Assembly: GCF_020859565.1 (NCBI RefSeq)
Contig: NZ_JAJHUO010000006.1
Span: 186,001 to 250,000 of the forward strand
DNA length: 64,000 nt
Direction of reading: 5' to 3'
From: Saccharothrix luteola
GTDB lineage: Bacteria > Actinomycetota > Actinomycetes > Mycobacteriales > Pseudonocardiaceae
Shown here: positions 51,177 to 60,903 of the stretch, piece after piece
Layout: each line of letters opens with the position of its first letter
Position numbering within the stretch: the first letter of the stretch is position 1
Program-made: the position numbers and the translations under genes
The notes under the pieces: model-generated
What the model was told of the DNA's origin: nothing
Seen by the model: only the letters and a program-made list of their open reading frames with translations
Databases searched by the model: none

Positions 51177-51982
51177 GCCTTGGCTCCGATCCAGAGGGTC
51201 ACGCCGATGAGTGCGGCGATACCCACGATGAACGCGATCAGACCCTCCGATACCGGCCCGAGGCCGCCGAGGGGGGCGCCGCCGGGGTTGTTGTTCCCGT
51301 CGGTCACCGACTTGATGTAAGCGATGATGTCCTTCTTCTCCTCCGGCGTGAGCTGCCGGTCGGAGAACTTCGGCATGTTCTGCGGGCCCGTGAGCATCGC
51401 GGTGTACAGCTGCTCCTCGGTCACGCCGTCGAGCTCGGGCGCGAACTTGCCGGACGACAGCGCCCCGCCGCGGCCGGTGAAGTTGTGGCACGCCGAGCAG
51501 TTGAGCCGGAACAGCTCGCCGCCGCGGGCCGGGTCGTCGCCGCGCAGCGCCTCGCCGCGCTCAGCGGGGGTCTGCGGGCCGCCGCCGCGGGACTGGATGA
51601 ACGCGCCGATGGCGTCCACCTCCTCCGGCGTGAACTTGGCCGGCTTGCGCTGCGCCTGCGCCTCCTGGCGGGCCATCGGCATGCGACCGGAGGACACCTG
51701 GAAGTACACGGCCGCCTCGCCCACGCCGATCAGGCTGGGTCCGCGGTCCTCGACGCCGTCGAGGTTGTCGCCGTGGCAGGTGATGCAGGTGTTGTTGTAG
51801 AGCTGCTCGCCCAGTCGCACCTGCGCCGGGTCGTCCTGCGCCTGCGCGGTCTGCGGCTGCGGCGCGAGGGCGCTGAACAGGAAGCCCGCGGCCAGCAGCG
51901 CGAAGCCCAGCGCGAGCAGGCCCGAGATCCGCCTGCGCAGCTTCGTGCCGCGCTTCCGGGCCCGTGTGGTGTTGGTGGTCAT
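51173..51982 (-). CDS. qcrC: Diheme cytochrome c subunit of the bc1 complex
   Basis: 269 residues with a signal/anchor (RISGLLALGFALLAAGFLFS), two heme-binding CxxCH motifs (CITCHG at 66-70 and CSACHN near 167) and a C-terminal membrane anchor (SEGLIAFIVGIAALIGVTLW). The two hemes replace a soluble cytochrome c, linking bc1 directly to the aa3 oxidase. It is preceded by ctaE with a 44-base gap, and its stop overlaps qcrA. The order ctaE-qcrC-qcrA-qcrB is the standard actinobacterial one. Confidence 0.95.
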   Translation of the reverse strand: MTTNTTRARKRGTKLRRRISGLLALGFALLAAGFLFSALAPQPQTAQAQDDPAQVRLGEQLYNNTCITCHGDNLDGVEDRGPSLIGVGEAAVYFQVSSGRMPMARQEAQAQRKPAKFTPEEVDAIGAFIQSRGGGPQTPAERGEALRGDDPARGGELFRLNCSACHNFTGRGGALSSGKFAPELDGVTEEQLYTAMLTGPQNMPKFSDRQLTPEEKKDIIAYIKSVTDGNNNPGGAPLGGLGPVSEGLIAFIVGIAALIGVTLWIGAKA

Positions 51983-52026
51983 GTGTGCGGCAACCCTTGC
52001 TGGTGTGAGTTCGGGGTTCGAGCTGG

Positions 52027-52635
52027 TCAGGGCACGATGTAGATGATGGCGAACAAGCCGATCCAGACGACGTCGACGAAGTGCCAGTAGTACGACACGA
52101 CGATCGCGGAGGTCGCCTGCGCGGGCGTGAACTTGCTCAGCTTCGTGCGGACCAGCAGGTAGCCGAACGCGATCAGGCCACCGATCACGTGCAGGCCGTG
52201 GAAGCCGGTCGTCAGGTAGAAGACGGTGCCGTAGGCCGAGGCCGGGATCGTCGTGCCCTCGCTCACGAGGGTGACGTACTCACCGGCCTGGCCGGCGACG
52301 AAGATCGCGCCCATGATCAGCGTCACGATGTACCAGCGGCGCAGACCGAACACGTCACCCCGCTCGGCGGCGAACACGCCCCACTGGCAGGTGAACGAGG
52401 ACGCCACCAGGATGATCGTGAAGAACAGTGCGTAAGGCACGTTCAAGTGGGTCGGTGCTGGTGGCCAGTGCCCTTCGTTCTGGGCCTTCACCGTGAAGAA
52501 CATGGCGAAGAGCCCGGCGAAGAACATGAGCTCACTGGACAGCCAGACGATCGTGCCGACGCTGACCATGTTCGGGCGGTTCAGCGAGTGCACGCGCTGG
52601 CCGATTGAGGGCGCTGCCGTTGTCACACGACGCAT
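52027..52635 (-). CDS. ctaE: Cytochrome c oxidase subunit III
   Basis: 202 residues with five membrane segments, the short actinobacterial form. Typical blocks are [60 protein letters not shown] and [20 protein letters not shown]. It supports the aa3 oxidase core in the bc1-aa3 supercomplex. First gene of the ctaE-qcrCAB operon; the ATG at 52635 has no good Shine-Dalgarno sequence. A GTG at 52623 could also serve. It is divergent from a small unknown gene. Confidence 0.93.
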   Translation of the reverse strand: MRRVTTAAPSIGQRVHSLNRPNMVSVGTIVWLSSELMFFAGLFAMFFTVKAQNEGHWPPAPTHLNVPYALFFTIILVASSFTCQWGVFAAERGDVFGLRRWYIVTLIMGAIFVAGQAGEYVTLVSEGTTIPASAYGTVFYLTTGFHGLHVIGGLIAFGYLLVRTKLSKFTPAQATSAIVVSYYWHFVDVVWIGLFAIIYIVP

Positions 52636-52719
52636 TATTGCTTGCAGGTTTTCGTCCCGCCCATCGGGTCCGGGGCACGTATGCAGGTCATCTGGGTCAC
52701 ACGCACGGTGAGGACGGTC

Positions 52720-53220
52720 ATGGGGTTGTTGAGCCGGTGGCGTGATCGACGCGCGCGACGGGGTGTACCCCCACTGGAGATCGATTCACCCGGTCTGGCC
52801 GTGGTGGTGGAGGCGTTCGACGTCGCGGAGGCCGACTCGGCGGCGCTGGCCAGGTCGCCGCGGTGGCGCGCGGACGAGCCCGCGGTGCTGCGCCACCACC
52901 TCGAACTGCCGCCTGACCAGGTAGAACGCGCGCGTGAGCTGCTCACGCCGGACGGGTGGGTGCTCCGCCGCGAAGATCGCTGGCACGCGTTGCGGGTGCA
53001 GCGGCTGGACGCGTTGCGCTGCGCGCAGGAGCGGGCCCGGATGGCGAGCCTGGCCCAGCGGCTCGGCGGCGACTGGATCGGGTGGGACGCACTGCAAGTC
53101 ACGCACCGTCAGCCGGATAACATCTGGGTCACCTCGCACCCCGACCCGCCGGAGGATCGCGCCGATGAGCACGCAGACGACCAGGATCCTGGTGTTCAGC
53201 CACCGCCCCGAGGTGCGTGA
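52720..53220 (+). CDS. Hypothetical protein, first gene of the trpD operon
   Basis: 166 residues from the ATG at 52720, with GAGGA five bases upstream. It is rich in Arg, Ala and Leu, with amphipathic helices ([40 protein letters not shown]) and a low-complexity acidic C-terminus. I do not recognise a family. The last 56 bases overlap the next gene in another frame; the C-terminal sequence after VTHRQPDN looks like an overprinted tail, so the functional part probably ends near residue 148. The neighbours (ctaE, trpD) suggest a housekeeping but lineage-restricted gene. Confidence 0.6.
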   Translation: MGLLSRWRDRRARRGVPPLEIDSPGLAVVVEAFDVAEADSAALARSPRWRADEPAVLRHHLELPPDQVERARELLTPDGWVLRREDRWHALRVQRLDALRCAQERARMASLAQRLGGDWIGWDALQVTHRQPDNIWVTSHPDPPEDRADEHADDQDPGVQPPPRGA

Positions 53221-53575
53221 GACGATCATCACTGCGGTGGGCCGCCGACCGGCGCCCGACCTGGGCCGCGTCGAGTACGTCGAGGTCGGCAAGATCGCCG
53301 ACGTGCTGTACGAGATGGACAACGGCGGCGTCGACCTGGCGATCCTGGACGGCGAGGCGCAGCCCACCGGCGGCATGGGCCTGTCCCGGCAGCTGAAGAA
53401 CGAGATCACCGACTGCCCGCCGATCGTGGTCGCGGTGCGCCGCAAGGACGACCGGTGGCTGGCGACGTGGTCGCAGGCGGACGCGGTGCTGGTGCACCCG
53501 CTCGACCCGCTGGCCGCCGCCGAGACCGTGGCCGAGGTGCTGCGCTCGACGGCGCTGCCCGTCGTCCGGGGCTGA
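53165..53575 (+). CDS. CheY-like receiver-fold protein
   Basis: 136 residues from the ATG at 53165 (GGAGGATCGCCG ahead). The fold is that of a response-regulator receiver: [18 protein letters not shown] (beta1/alpha1), VDLAILDGEAQPTGGMGLSR with the predicted phospho-acceptor aspartate in LDGE (about residue 59), and PIVVAVRRKDDRW. There is no output domain. The acidic pair normally near the N-terminus is missing (SHRP instead of DD), so phosphorylation is uncertain and it may be a pseudo-receiver. It is followed by trpD after a 7-base gap and overlaps the preceding gene by 56 bases. Confidence 0.72.
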   Translation: MSTQTTRILVFSHRPEVRETIITAVGRRPAPDLGRVEYVEVGKIADVLYEMDNGGVDLAILDGEAQPTGGMGLSRQLKNEITDCPPIVVAVRRKDDRWLATWSQADAVLVHPLDPLAAAETVAEVLRSTALPVVRG

Positions 53576-53582
53576 GGTCGCC

Positions 53583-54635
<1,053 letters not shown>

Positions 54636-54704
54636 CCTGAGCTAGCGGGTGGACGCGTTCGAGCCGACGGGTGACCCAACGGTCGGGTGACGCCCGAGCC
54701 CTCG

Positions 54705-55577
54705 TCAGCGGTCCACTTGCGACGCTCGGGCACCGTAAGCGGCCGCGGCGATCCGGGCGAACGAGCGGACGAGCGGGCCTGGTTCGGCGCCCACCCAGGC
54801 CACGACGAGGCGGCTCGGCGGCAGGTCGACCAGCGGCACCGTCGTGAGCCCCTCGGGCAGCGCGTGGCCCATCGGCGCCAACCCCACCGAGCCGTTCCAC
54901 AGCACGGCTTGCAGGCACTCGTGCGCGGTGCGCACGACCGGTCCCTCGCGGTGCTTCCCGCCGCTCCAGTACGCCTGCCAGACCGGGTCGGCGCCCTCCG
55001 GCAGGCGGAACCACCGCCGGTCGGCCAACTCGTCGGAGTGCACGCTCCCGCGGCCGGCCAAGGGGTCGTCCACGCGCAGGACCACGCCGATCGGATCGCT
55101 GCGCAGCACGTGCGTGACGATGCCCGTGTCGTCGAACGGCGCCCTGGTGAGGGCGACGTCGGCCAAGCCCGCGCGCAGCCCCGTGGTCGGGTCGGCGAAG
55201 TCGGCCTCGCGGATCCGGACGCGCACCCCGGGGTGGTGCGCGCGGTAGGTGGCGGCCAGCCGGGCGCCCACCTGCTCGGCGCTGTCGGCGAGGGTGCCGA
55301 TCGTGATGGTCTCCGCGCCCGCCGCGGCGGCCACCCTCGTGCGGACCTGGTCGGCCCGCGCCAGCAGCGTGCGCGCCTCGTCGTAGAGCGACGCGCCCGC
55401 CGGGGTGAGGGCGACCCCTGCCGGTGAGCGGTGCAGCAGCACGTGGCCGAGGTCGGTTTCGAGCCGCTTGATGGCGCGGCTGAGCGGCGGCTGGGTCATG
55501 TGCAGCCGGGCGGCGGCCCGTCCGAAGTGGAGTTCTTCGGCGACGGCGACGAAGTAGCGCAGCTCGCGGAGGTCCAT
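54705..55577 (-). CDS. LysR-family transcriptional regulator
   Basis: 290 residues from the ATG at 55577. The N-terminal helix-turn-helix (LRELRYFVAVAEELHFGRAA, then ARLHMTQPPLSRAIKRLE) is followed by the two-lobed substrate-binding domain (ETITIGTLADSAEQVGARLA). It is divergent from a metallo-beta-lactamase-fold gene, with an 82-base interval that carries a perfect palindrome of the T-N11-A type. It most likely controls that gene and itself. Confidence 0.9.
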   Translation of the reverse strand: MDLRELRYFVAVAEELHFGRAAARLHMTQPPLSRAIKRLETDLGHVLLHRSPAGVALTPAGASLYDEARTLLARADQVRTRVAAAAGAETITIGTLADSAEQVGARLAATYRAHHPGVRVRIREADFADPTTGLRAGLADVALTRAPFDDTGIVTHVLRSDPIGVVLRVDDPLAGRGSVHSDELADRRWFRLPEGADPVWQAYWSGGKHREGPVVRTAHECLQAVLWNGSVGLAPMGHALPEGLTTVPLVDLPPSRLVVAWVGAEPGPLVRSFARIAAAAYGARASQVDR

Positions 55578-55586
55578 CACCGGCGA

Positions 55587-55605
55587 CGATACCCGGGCGG
55601 TATCG
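55587..55605. promoter_or_regulatory. LysR-type operator
   Basis: CGATACC (55587-55593), five bases, GGTATCG (55599-55605): a perfect 7-bp inverted repeat that includes the LysR T-N11-A core (T55590, A55602), ten bases ahead of the regulator start. Confidence 0.75.
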
Positions 55606-55659
55606 GGGGTGCGGCATCGGTCTTGGACGCCTCCGCCCGGTCCGGAGTGGACTGGTCTC

Positions 55660-56556
55660 ATGACCGGACCCACCTTCCTGCCCGACCCCGCCGTGCGGGT
55701 CGGCGACGCCCGTGAACTCGCCCGTGACCTGCTGGTGGTCCCGGACCGGGGCGTGCCGCTCGTGCCCAACATCGGCGTCATCGGCGGCTCGCACTCCGTG
55801 CTCGTGGTCGAGACCGGGTTGGGCGTGCGCAACGCGGAGGCCGTGCTGGAGTTCGCGCTCGAGCACGCCCGCGGGCGCAGGCTGTACCTGACCACGACCC
55901 ACTTCCACCCTGAGCACGCGTTCGGCGCGCAGGCCTTCGCGGGCGAGGCGACCTTCCTGCTCAACCGCGACCAGGCCGACGACCTGGCGCGGAAGGGCCC
56001 CGGCTACCTGGAGATGTTCCGCGGTCTCGGCGAGTCGGTCGCCCGACGGCTCGTCGGCGTCGAACTCGTGCGGCCCGACGTCGTCTACGAGCGGGAGCAC
56101 GCCCTCGACCTCGGTGGGCGGGTGGTGCAGTTGCGCGCCACGGGCCGTGCGCACAGCCGGGGCGACCAGGTCGTCCGGGTGCCGGACGCGGACGTGCTGT
56201 TCACCGGCGACCTGGTGGAAGCGGGGCAGTTCGCGATCTTCCCGTGGTTCCCCCCGCACGACACCGACGTGTCGGGCACCCGCTGGCTCGCGGTGGTGGA
56301 ACGCCTCGCCGCGACCGGCGCGCGCACCGTCGTGCCCGGTCACGGCGAGGTCGGCGATGCGCGGCTGCTCGCCGACGTCCGCGACTACCTCACGCTGCTG
56401 CGCGACGAGACGTGGGCGCGCCGCGGTTCGGCGATGGGCGAAGAGGCGATCGCCGCGGAGGTCGAGGCGCTGATGGTCGAACGGCACCCGGAGTGGGTCG
56501 GTCGCGAGTGGATCGGGAAGGGCGTCGGCTGCCTGTGCGCCGAGCACCCCGCGTGA
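55660..56556 (+). CDS. MBL-fold metallohydrolase
   Basis: 298 residues from the ATG at 55660. The zinc motif is THFHPEHAFG (HxHxxH with Glu in place of the usual Asp), with further ligands in GRAHSRGDQV, FTGDLVEAGQFAIFPW and VVPGHGEVGD. No signal peptide. The group is broad and includes lactonases, hydrolases and quinone-type signal degraders; the substrate is not readable. It is the likely target of the divergent LysR regulator. Confidence 0.85.
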   Translation: MTGPTFLPDPAVRVGDARELARDLLVVPDRGVPLVPNIGVIGGSHSVLVVETGLGVRNAEAVLEFALEHARGRRLYLTTTHFHPEHAFGAQAFAGEATFLLNRDQADDLARKGPGYLEMFRGLGESVARRLVGVELVRPDVVYEREHALDLGGRVVQLRATGRAHSRGDQVVRVPDADVLFTGDLVEAGQFAIFPWFPPHDTDVSGTRWLAVVERLAATGARTVVPGHGEVGDARLLADVRDYLTLLRDETWARRGSAMGEEAIAAEVEALMVERHPEWVGREWIGKGVGCLCAEHPA

Positions 56557-56623
56557 ACGGCCGCGCCAGAGATTGCGGCCACCTTTTCACCGCCGCGCAA
56601 CCGGGGCCGGTCATGCTGTCCAC

Positions 56624-57292
56624 ATGCTCTACACGGTGATGAAACGAGTGGTGGCGCCCACGGCGCGGCTGGTCTACCGGCCGAGGGTCGAAGGGCTGGA
56701 GAACGTGCCCGCCGACGGTCCGGTGATCCTCGCGCCGAACCACTTGTCGTTCATCGACAGCGTCGTCATCCCGATGGTGGTGCCGCGTCGCGTCTCGTTC
56801 CTCGCCAAGGCCGAGTACTTCGAGGGCAAGGGCGTGAAGGGCGCCCTGTCGCGCTACTTCTTCGGCTCCCTCGGCCACGTGCCCGTGCGCCGGGGCGTCG
56901 GCCGGGCCGCCAGGGCGTCGCTGGACACCGCCAAGGACATCCTCGACCACGGTGGCGCGTTCGCCATCTACCCCGAGGGCACGCGCTCGCTGGACGGCCG
57001 CCTGCACCGCGGTCGCACCGGCGTGGCCCGGATGGCGCTGGAGTCCGGCGCGCCGGTCGTCCCGGTCGGGATCATCGGCACCGACCAGGTGCAGCCGGTC
57101 GACCGCAGGCTGCCCCGCGTCCGACCGATCACCGTCCGGTTCGGCGAGCCGCTGCGCTTCGACCGCTACGCGGGCATGCAGGAGTCGCTGCCGGTGCTGC
57201 GCTCGATCACCGACGAGATCGTCTACCGCATCCTGGAACTGTCCGAACAGGAGTACGTGGACAGCTACCAGAGCTCGAACGCCGCGGCCTGA
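56624..57292 (+). CDS. plsC: 1-acyl-glycerol-3-phosphate acyltransferase paralogue
   Basis: 222 residues. PlsC motifs are NHLSFIDS (about 39-46), RRGVGRAARASLDTAKDIL, IYPEGTRSLDGRLHRG (about 112-127) and VPVGIIGTD. It closely parallels the acyltransferase at 27574 (matching motif spacing and the C-terminal LRSITDEIVYRILELSEQEY block) and is therefore a second lysophosphatidate acyltransferase. The ATG at 56624 lacks a strong ribosome-binding site. It ends 11 bases before a 40-bp perfect palindrome. Confidence 0.87.
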   Translation: MLYTVMKRVVAPTARLVYRPRVEGLENVPADGPVILAPNHLSFIDSVVIPMVVPRRVSFLAKAEYFEGKGVKGALSRYFFGSLGHVPVRRGVGRAARASLDTAKDILDHGGAFAIYPEGTRSLDGRLHRGRTGVARMALESGAPVVPVGIIGTDQVQPVDRRLPRVRPITVRFGEPLRFDRYAGMQESLPVLRSITDEIVYRILELSEQEYVDSYQSSNAAA

Positions 57293-57303
57293 CGGCCCGG
57301 ACA

Positions 57304-57343
57304 CGACGAAGGGGCCCACCTCGCGAGGTGGGCCCCTTCGTCG
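57304..57343. terminator. 40-bp perfect palindrome between plsC and ctaF
   Basis: Bases 57304-57343 read identically on both strands, from CGACGAAGGGGCCCACCTCG to its complement, with no unpaired centre. It lies 11 bases beyond plsC and 10 before the ctaF stop, a shared bidirectional terminator. Confidence 0.9.
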
Positions 57344-57352
57344 ACGTCGGGC

Positions 57353-57769
57353 TCAGTCGTGGCTGGGACCGGTGTGGTACTCGAACACCAGGCCGCCGAC
57401 GGCGATCAGCACGAGCACCACGGCGATCACCAGCAGCCAGATGTGCCAGAACGCGAGCGCGACACCCGCCGTCGCGGCAGCCGCCGCGAGGCCGATCGGC
57501 CAGTAGCTGCCGGGGCTGAAGAAGCCCAGCTCACCGGCGCCGTCGCTGACCTCGGCGTCCGCGTTGTCCTCGGGCCGCACCTCGATGCGCCGGGCGACGA
57601 ACCGGAAGTAGGTGCCGACGATCAGCGCCAACCCGCCGGTCAGCGCGAGCGCCACCGTGCCGGTCGGCTCGACGAAACCGGTGTCCGCCCAGGTCCAGTA
57701 GCCGTACACGACGGCCATCAGGAACGAGAACGCCATCACCAAGTCAAAAATGCGGGCTTCGACCTTCAT
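57353..57769 (-). CDS. ctaF: Cytochrome c oxidase subunit 4, actinobacterial type
   Basis: 138 residues with four hydrophobic segments: DLVMAFSFLMAVVYGYWTWA (about 9-28), GTVALALTGGLALIVGTYFR (about 37-57), GLAAAAATAGVALAFW and LLVIAVVLVLIAVGGLVF. It is the small subunit found only with actinobacterial aa3 oxidases (Rv2199c). Its ATG lies 12 bases after the ctaC stop, so the two are cotranscribed. Confidence 0.93.
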   Translation of the reverse strand: MKVEARIFDLVMAFSFLMAVVYGYWTWADTGFVEPTGTVALALTGGLALIVGTYFRFVARRIEVRPEDNADAEVSDGAGELGFFSPGSYWPIGLAAAAATAGVALAFWHIWLLVIAVVLVLIAVGGLVFEYHTGPSHD

Positions 57770-57781
57770 CGCAGCGTCCTC

Positions 57782-58714
57782 CTACTTCCCACCGTCGGAC
57801 GCCTCGCGGACAGTCCGGTCGGTGTCGAAGGGCTTGGTCGTCACGGCGTACGGCGTGCACAGCTCACCGCAGTTCAGCTCGGTCAGCGCCTCGGCGGCGC
57901 CGTACGGCTGCCCGGTGTCCGGGTTCGTCTCCTGCCGCAGCTGCATGTACCGGTCGAAGTCGCCCGGCTCCAGCGCCCTGACCTCGAAGTTCATCACGGC
58001 GTGGTAGACGCCGCACAGCTCGGCGCAGCGACCGACGAACGACCCGGTCCGGTCGATCTGGTCGATCTGGAACGCGTTGTCCTGGTTGTTCTTCTCCGGC
58101 TCGGGGAAGACGTCCCGCTTGAAGTGGAACTCCGGCACGTAGAACGAGTGGATGACGTCGGTCGACCGCAGGTTGAAGCGGATCGACTTGCCCTGCGGCA
58201 CCACCAGGAGCGGGATCTCGCCGGACGTGCCGACGGTGCTCACGGGCAGGTCCGCGGACTCGGTCTTGTACTGGGGGTACTGGAACTCCCAGTTCCACTG
58301 GAACGCGATCACGTCGACCGTGACGTCGGGCGTCTTGGACTTGTCGGTGACGTAGTTCTGCGTCACCGCCGTGAAGTAGAACAGCACCGCGACGATGATC
58401 GTCGGCACGACCAGCAGCACGAGCTCCAGCGGCAGGTTGTAGGCGACCTGGCGGGGCAGCTCCTCGCTCTTCTTGCGGTGGAACGCGACCGACCAGAGGA
58501 TCAGGCCCCACACGATCACGCCGACCGCGAGAGCCGCGACGACCGACCAGGTCCACAGCTCGCGCATCGCCTCGGCCTGCGGCGTCACGGCCACCGGCCA
58601 GCCGAAGCGCAGCACCTCTTCCGTGGAGCAACCCGTGGCCCCGACGCCGACCAGGCCGACCAGCCCGCCGACCTTCGCCAGCCGGGCTGCCCTGGTGCCC
58701 TCCTTCAGGCCCAC
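57782..58714 (-). CDS. ctaC: Cytochrome c oxidase subunit II
   Basis: 310 residues from the GTG at 58714. A lipobox (VGATGC) makes C29 the lipidated residue. Two membrane segments (about 52-75 and 95-118) are followed by the periplasmic CuA domain with DVIHSFYVPEFHFKRDVFPE and CAELCGVYHAVM. It accepts electrons from the QcrC hemes. The C-terminal extension has a second NCGELC pair, whose role is unclear. A 206-base intergenic region separates it from the divergent asnB. Confidence 0.94.
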   Translation of the reverse strand: MGLKEGTRAARLAKVGGLVGLVGVGATGCSTEEVLRFGWPVAVTPQAEAMRELWTWSVVAALAVGVIVWGLILWSVAFHRKKSEELPRQVAYNLPLELVLLVVPTIIVAVLFYFTAVTQNYVTDKSKTPDVTVDVIAFQWNWEFQYPQYKTESADLPVSTVGTSGEIPLLVVPQGKSIRFNLRSTDVIHSFYVPEFHFKRDVFPEPEKNNQDNAFQIDQIDRTGSFVGRCAELCGVYHAVMNFEVRALEPGDFDRYMQLRQETNPDTGQPYGAAEALTELNCGELCTPYAVTTKPFDTDRTVREASDGGK

Positions 58715-58920
58715 TGCTCGCCGCCTCCTCAGTCGCCCTCAACGTCAACAAGCTCGCAGGCAGGGGCGTGATGACGCCCATGCCGGATCATGCGGGAGCG
58801 TAGCTCAGCACCTGGGCCGTCACCCGTCGGGGGCTGCCCCCTTGGAGTGCAGTTTCGGTCACACACCGGCCCCCCGGCATACTGGAGTCTTCTCCACACG
58901 ACACGAAGGGTGTTTACGGC

Positions 58921-60849
58921 GTGTGCGGCCTGGTAGGACTGGTTTGCCCTGGCGAGAACGAGGCCGAGCGGGCGCGCTCGGCGGTGGCGGGGGCACTGCG
59001 CTGCATGCGCCACCGCGGCCCCGACGAGAGCGCCACCTGGCAGGGCGGTGAGGTCGTCTTCGGCTTCAACCGCCTGTCCATCATCGACATCGAGCACTCG
59101 CACCAACCCCTGCACTGGGGTCCGCACGACCAGCAGGGTCGGTACGCGATCCTGTTCAACGGCGAGATCTACAACTACGTGGAGCTGCGCGCGGAGCTGA
59201 CCAAGCAGTTCGGCGCCGTGTTCGCCACCGACGGCGACACCGAGACGATCGTGGCCGCCTACCACTACTGGGGCCCGGCCGCCGTGGCCAGGCTGCGCGG
59301 CATGTTCGCGTTCCTGATCTGGGACAAGGCGCGCCGGGTGGTCTTCGGCGCGCGCGACCCGTTCGGCATCAAGCCGCTGTACTACGCGGCCGGTCCGGGC
59401 GGCGTGGCGTTCTCCAGCGAGAAGAAGTCGGTGCTGGAGCTCGCGCCGACGATCGGCATCCGCCCGAAGGTGGACGAGAAGGCGCTGCAGCACTACCTGA
59501 TCCTGCAGTACGTGCCGGAGCCGGAGTCGCTGCAGAGCGAGGTCCACCGCATCGAGTCCGGCACGTCGTTCACGCTCACGCCGGGCGGCAAGCCCGTGGT
59601 CGAGCGGTACTTCCCGGCCACGTTCCGGCCGCGCGCGGTGCGCGGAGAGGCGGACGAGAACCGGCTGTACGACGAGATCACCGAGGCGTTGCGCGACTCG
59701 GTGGCCAAGCACATGCGCGCGGACGTGACGGTCGGCTCGTTCCTGTCCGGCGGCATCGACTCGACCGTGGTCGCGGCGCTGGCCAAGGAGCACAACCCGG
59801 ACCTGATCACGTTCACCACGGGGTTCGAGCGGCAGGGCTACTCCGAGATCGACGTGGCCGCCGAGTCGGCCGCCGCGATCGGGGTCAAGCACGTGGTCCG
59901 GGCGGTGACGGCGCAGGAGATGATGGACGCCCTGCCGCTGATCACGTGGTACCTGGACGACCCGGTGGCCGACCCGGCGCTGGTGCCGCTGTGGTTCATC
60001 GCCCGCGAGGCGCGCGAGCACGTGAAGGTCGTGCTGTCGGGCGAGGGCGCGGACGAGCTGTTCGGCGGCTACACGATCTACCGCGAGCCGCTGTCGCTGG
60101 CGCCGTTCGAGAAGGTGCCGGGCGCGTTGCGCAAGGCCATGGGCAAGGTGTCCACGAAGATCCCGCAGGGCGTGCGCGGCAAGGACCTGCTGCGGCGCGG
60201 GGCGCTCACGTTGGAGGAGCGCTACTACGGCAACGCGCGGATCTTCATGGACGACCAGATCCAGCAGGTGCTGCGCACCTACGACCCCGGCGTGTCGCAC
60301 AAGGACGTGACGGCGCACGTGTACCGGGAGTCGGAGGGCTGGGACCCGGTGACGCGGATGCAGCACGTGGACCTGTTCACGTGGCTGCGCGGCGACATCC
60401 TGGTCAAGGCCGACAAGATGACGATGGCGAACTCGCTCGAGCTGCGGGTGCCGTTCCTGGACCCCGAGGTGTTCCGGATCGCGTCGCAGGTGCCGTCGGA
60501 GCTGAAACTGACCAAGGAGACGACCAAGCACGCGTTGCGCCGGGCGATCCGCGACATCGTGCCCGCGCACGTGCTCAACCGGCGCAAGCTGGGCTTCCCG
60601 GTGCCGATCCGGCACTGGCTGAAGGACGAGATGCACGACTGGGCGGTGGAGACCGTGCGCCAGTCGCAGACCGACCAGTACCTCGACAAGGGCGCGGTGC
60701 TGCGGATCATCGAGGAGCACCGGTCGGGGGTCGCGGACCACAGCAGGCGGATCTGGGCGCTGCTGGTGTTCATGATCTGGCACGGGATCTTCGTGGAGGG
60801 CCGGATCCGCCCGGTCGTCCCCGAGCCGCACTACCCCGTCAAGCTCTAG
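58921..60849 (+). CDS. asnB: Glutamine-dependent asparagine synthetase
   Basis: 642 residues starting at GTG 58921, so that Cys2 (MCGLVG) becomes the N-terminal nucleophile of the glutaminase domain after Met removal. RHRGPDES, LFNGEIYNY and DGDTETI are glutaminase residues. The synthetase half has the PP-loop SFLSGGIDST (about 278), GEGADELFGGY and SLELRVPFLD. It converts aspartate to asparagine with glutamine nitrogen. In actinobacteria this AsnB also amidates cell-wall DAP in some species (LtsA of Corynebacterium), and the adjacency to ctaC is conserved. Confidence 0.94.
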   Translation: MCGLVGLVCPGENEAERARSAVAGALRCMRHRGPDESATWQGGEVVFGFNRLSIIDIEHSHQPLHWGPHDQQGRYAILFNGEIYNYVELRAELTKQFGAVFATDGDTETIVAAYHYWGPAAVARLRGMFAFLIWDKARRVVFGARDPFGIKPLYYAAGPGGVAFSSEKKSVLELAPTIGIRPKVDEKALQHYLILQYVPEPESLQSEVHRIESGTSFTLTPGGKPVVERYFPATFRPRAVRGEADENRLYDEITEALRDSVAKHMRADVTVGSFLSGGIDSTVVAALAKEHNPDLITFTTGFERQGYSEIDVAAESAAAIGVKHVVRAVTAQEMMDALPLITWYLDDPVADPALVPLWFIAREAREHVKVVLSGEGADELFGGYTIYREPLSLAPFEKVPGALRKAMGKVSTKIPQGVRGKDLLRRGALTLEERYYGNARIFMDDQIQQVLRTYDPGVSHKDVTAHVYRESEGWDPVTRMQHVDLFTWLRGDILVKADKMTMANSLELRVPFLDPEVFRIASQVPSELKLTKETTKHALRRAIRDIVPAHVLNRRKLGFPVPIRHWLKDEMHDWAVETVRQSQTDQYLDKGAVLRIIEEHRSGVADHSRRIWALLVFMIWHGIFVEGRIRPVVPEPHYPVKL

Positions 60850-60859
60850 CCCTCACGGT

Positions 60860-60893
60860 GAAGGCCCCCGGCGCGCGTGTGCCGGGGGCCTTC
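60860..60893. terminator. 13-bp perfect hairpin after asnB
   Basis: Stem 60860-60872 with 60881-60893 (GAAGGCCCCCGGC), 8-base loop; the opposing MerR stop lies just beyond. Confidence 0.85.
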
Positions 60894-60903
60894 GCGCGTG
60901 GTC

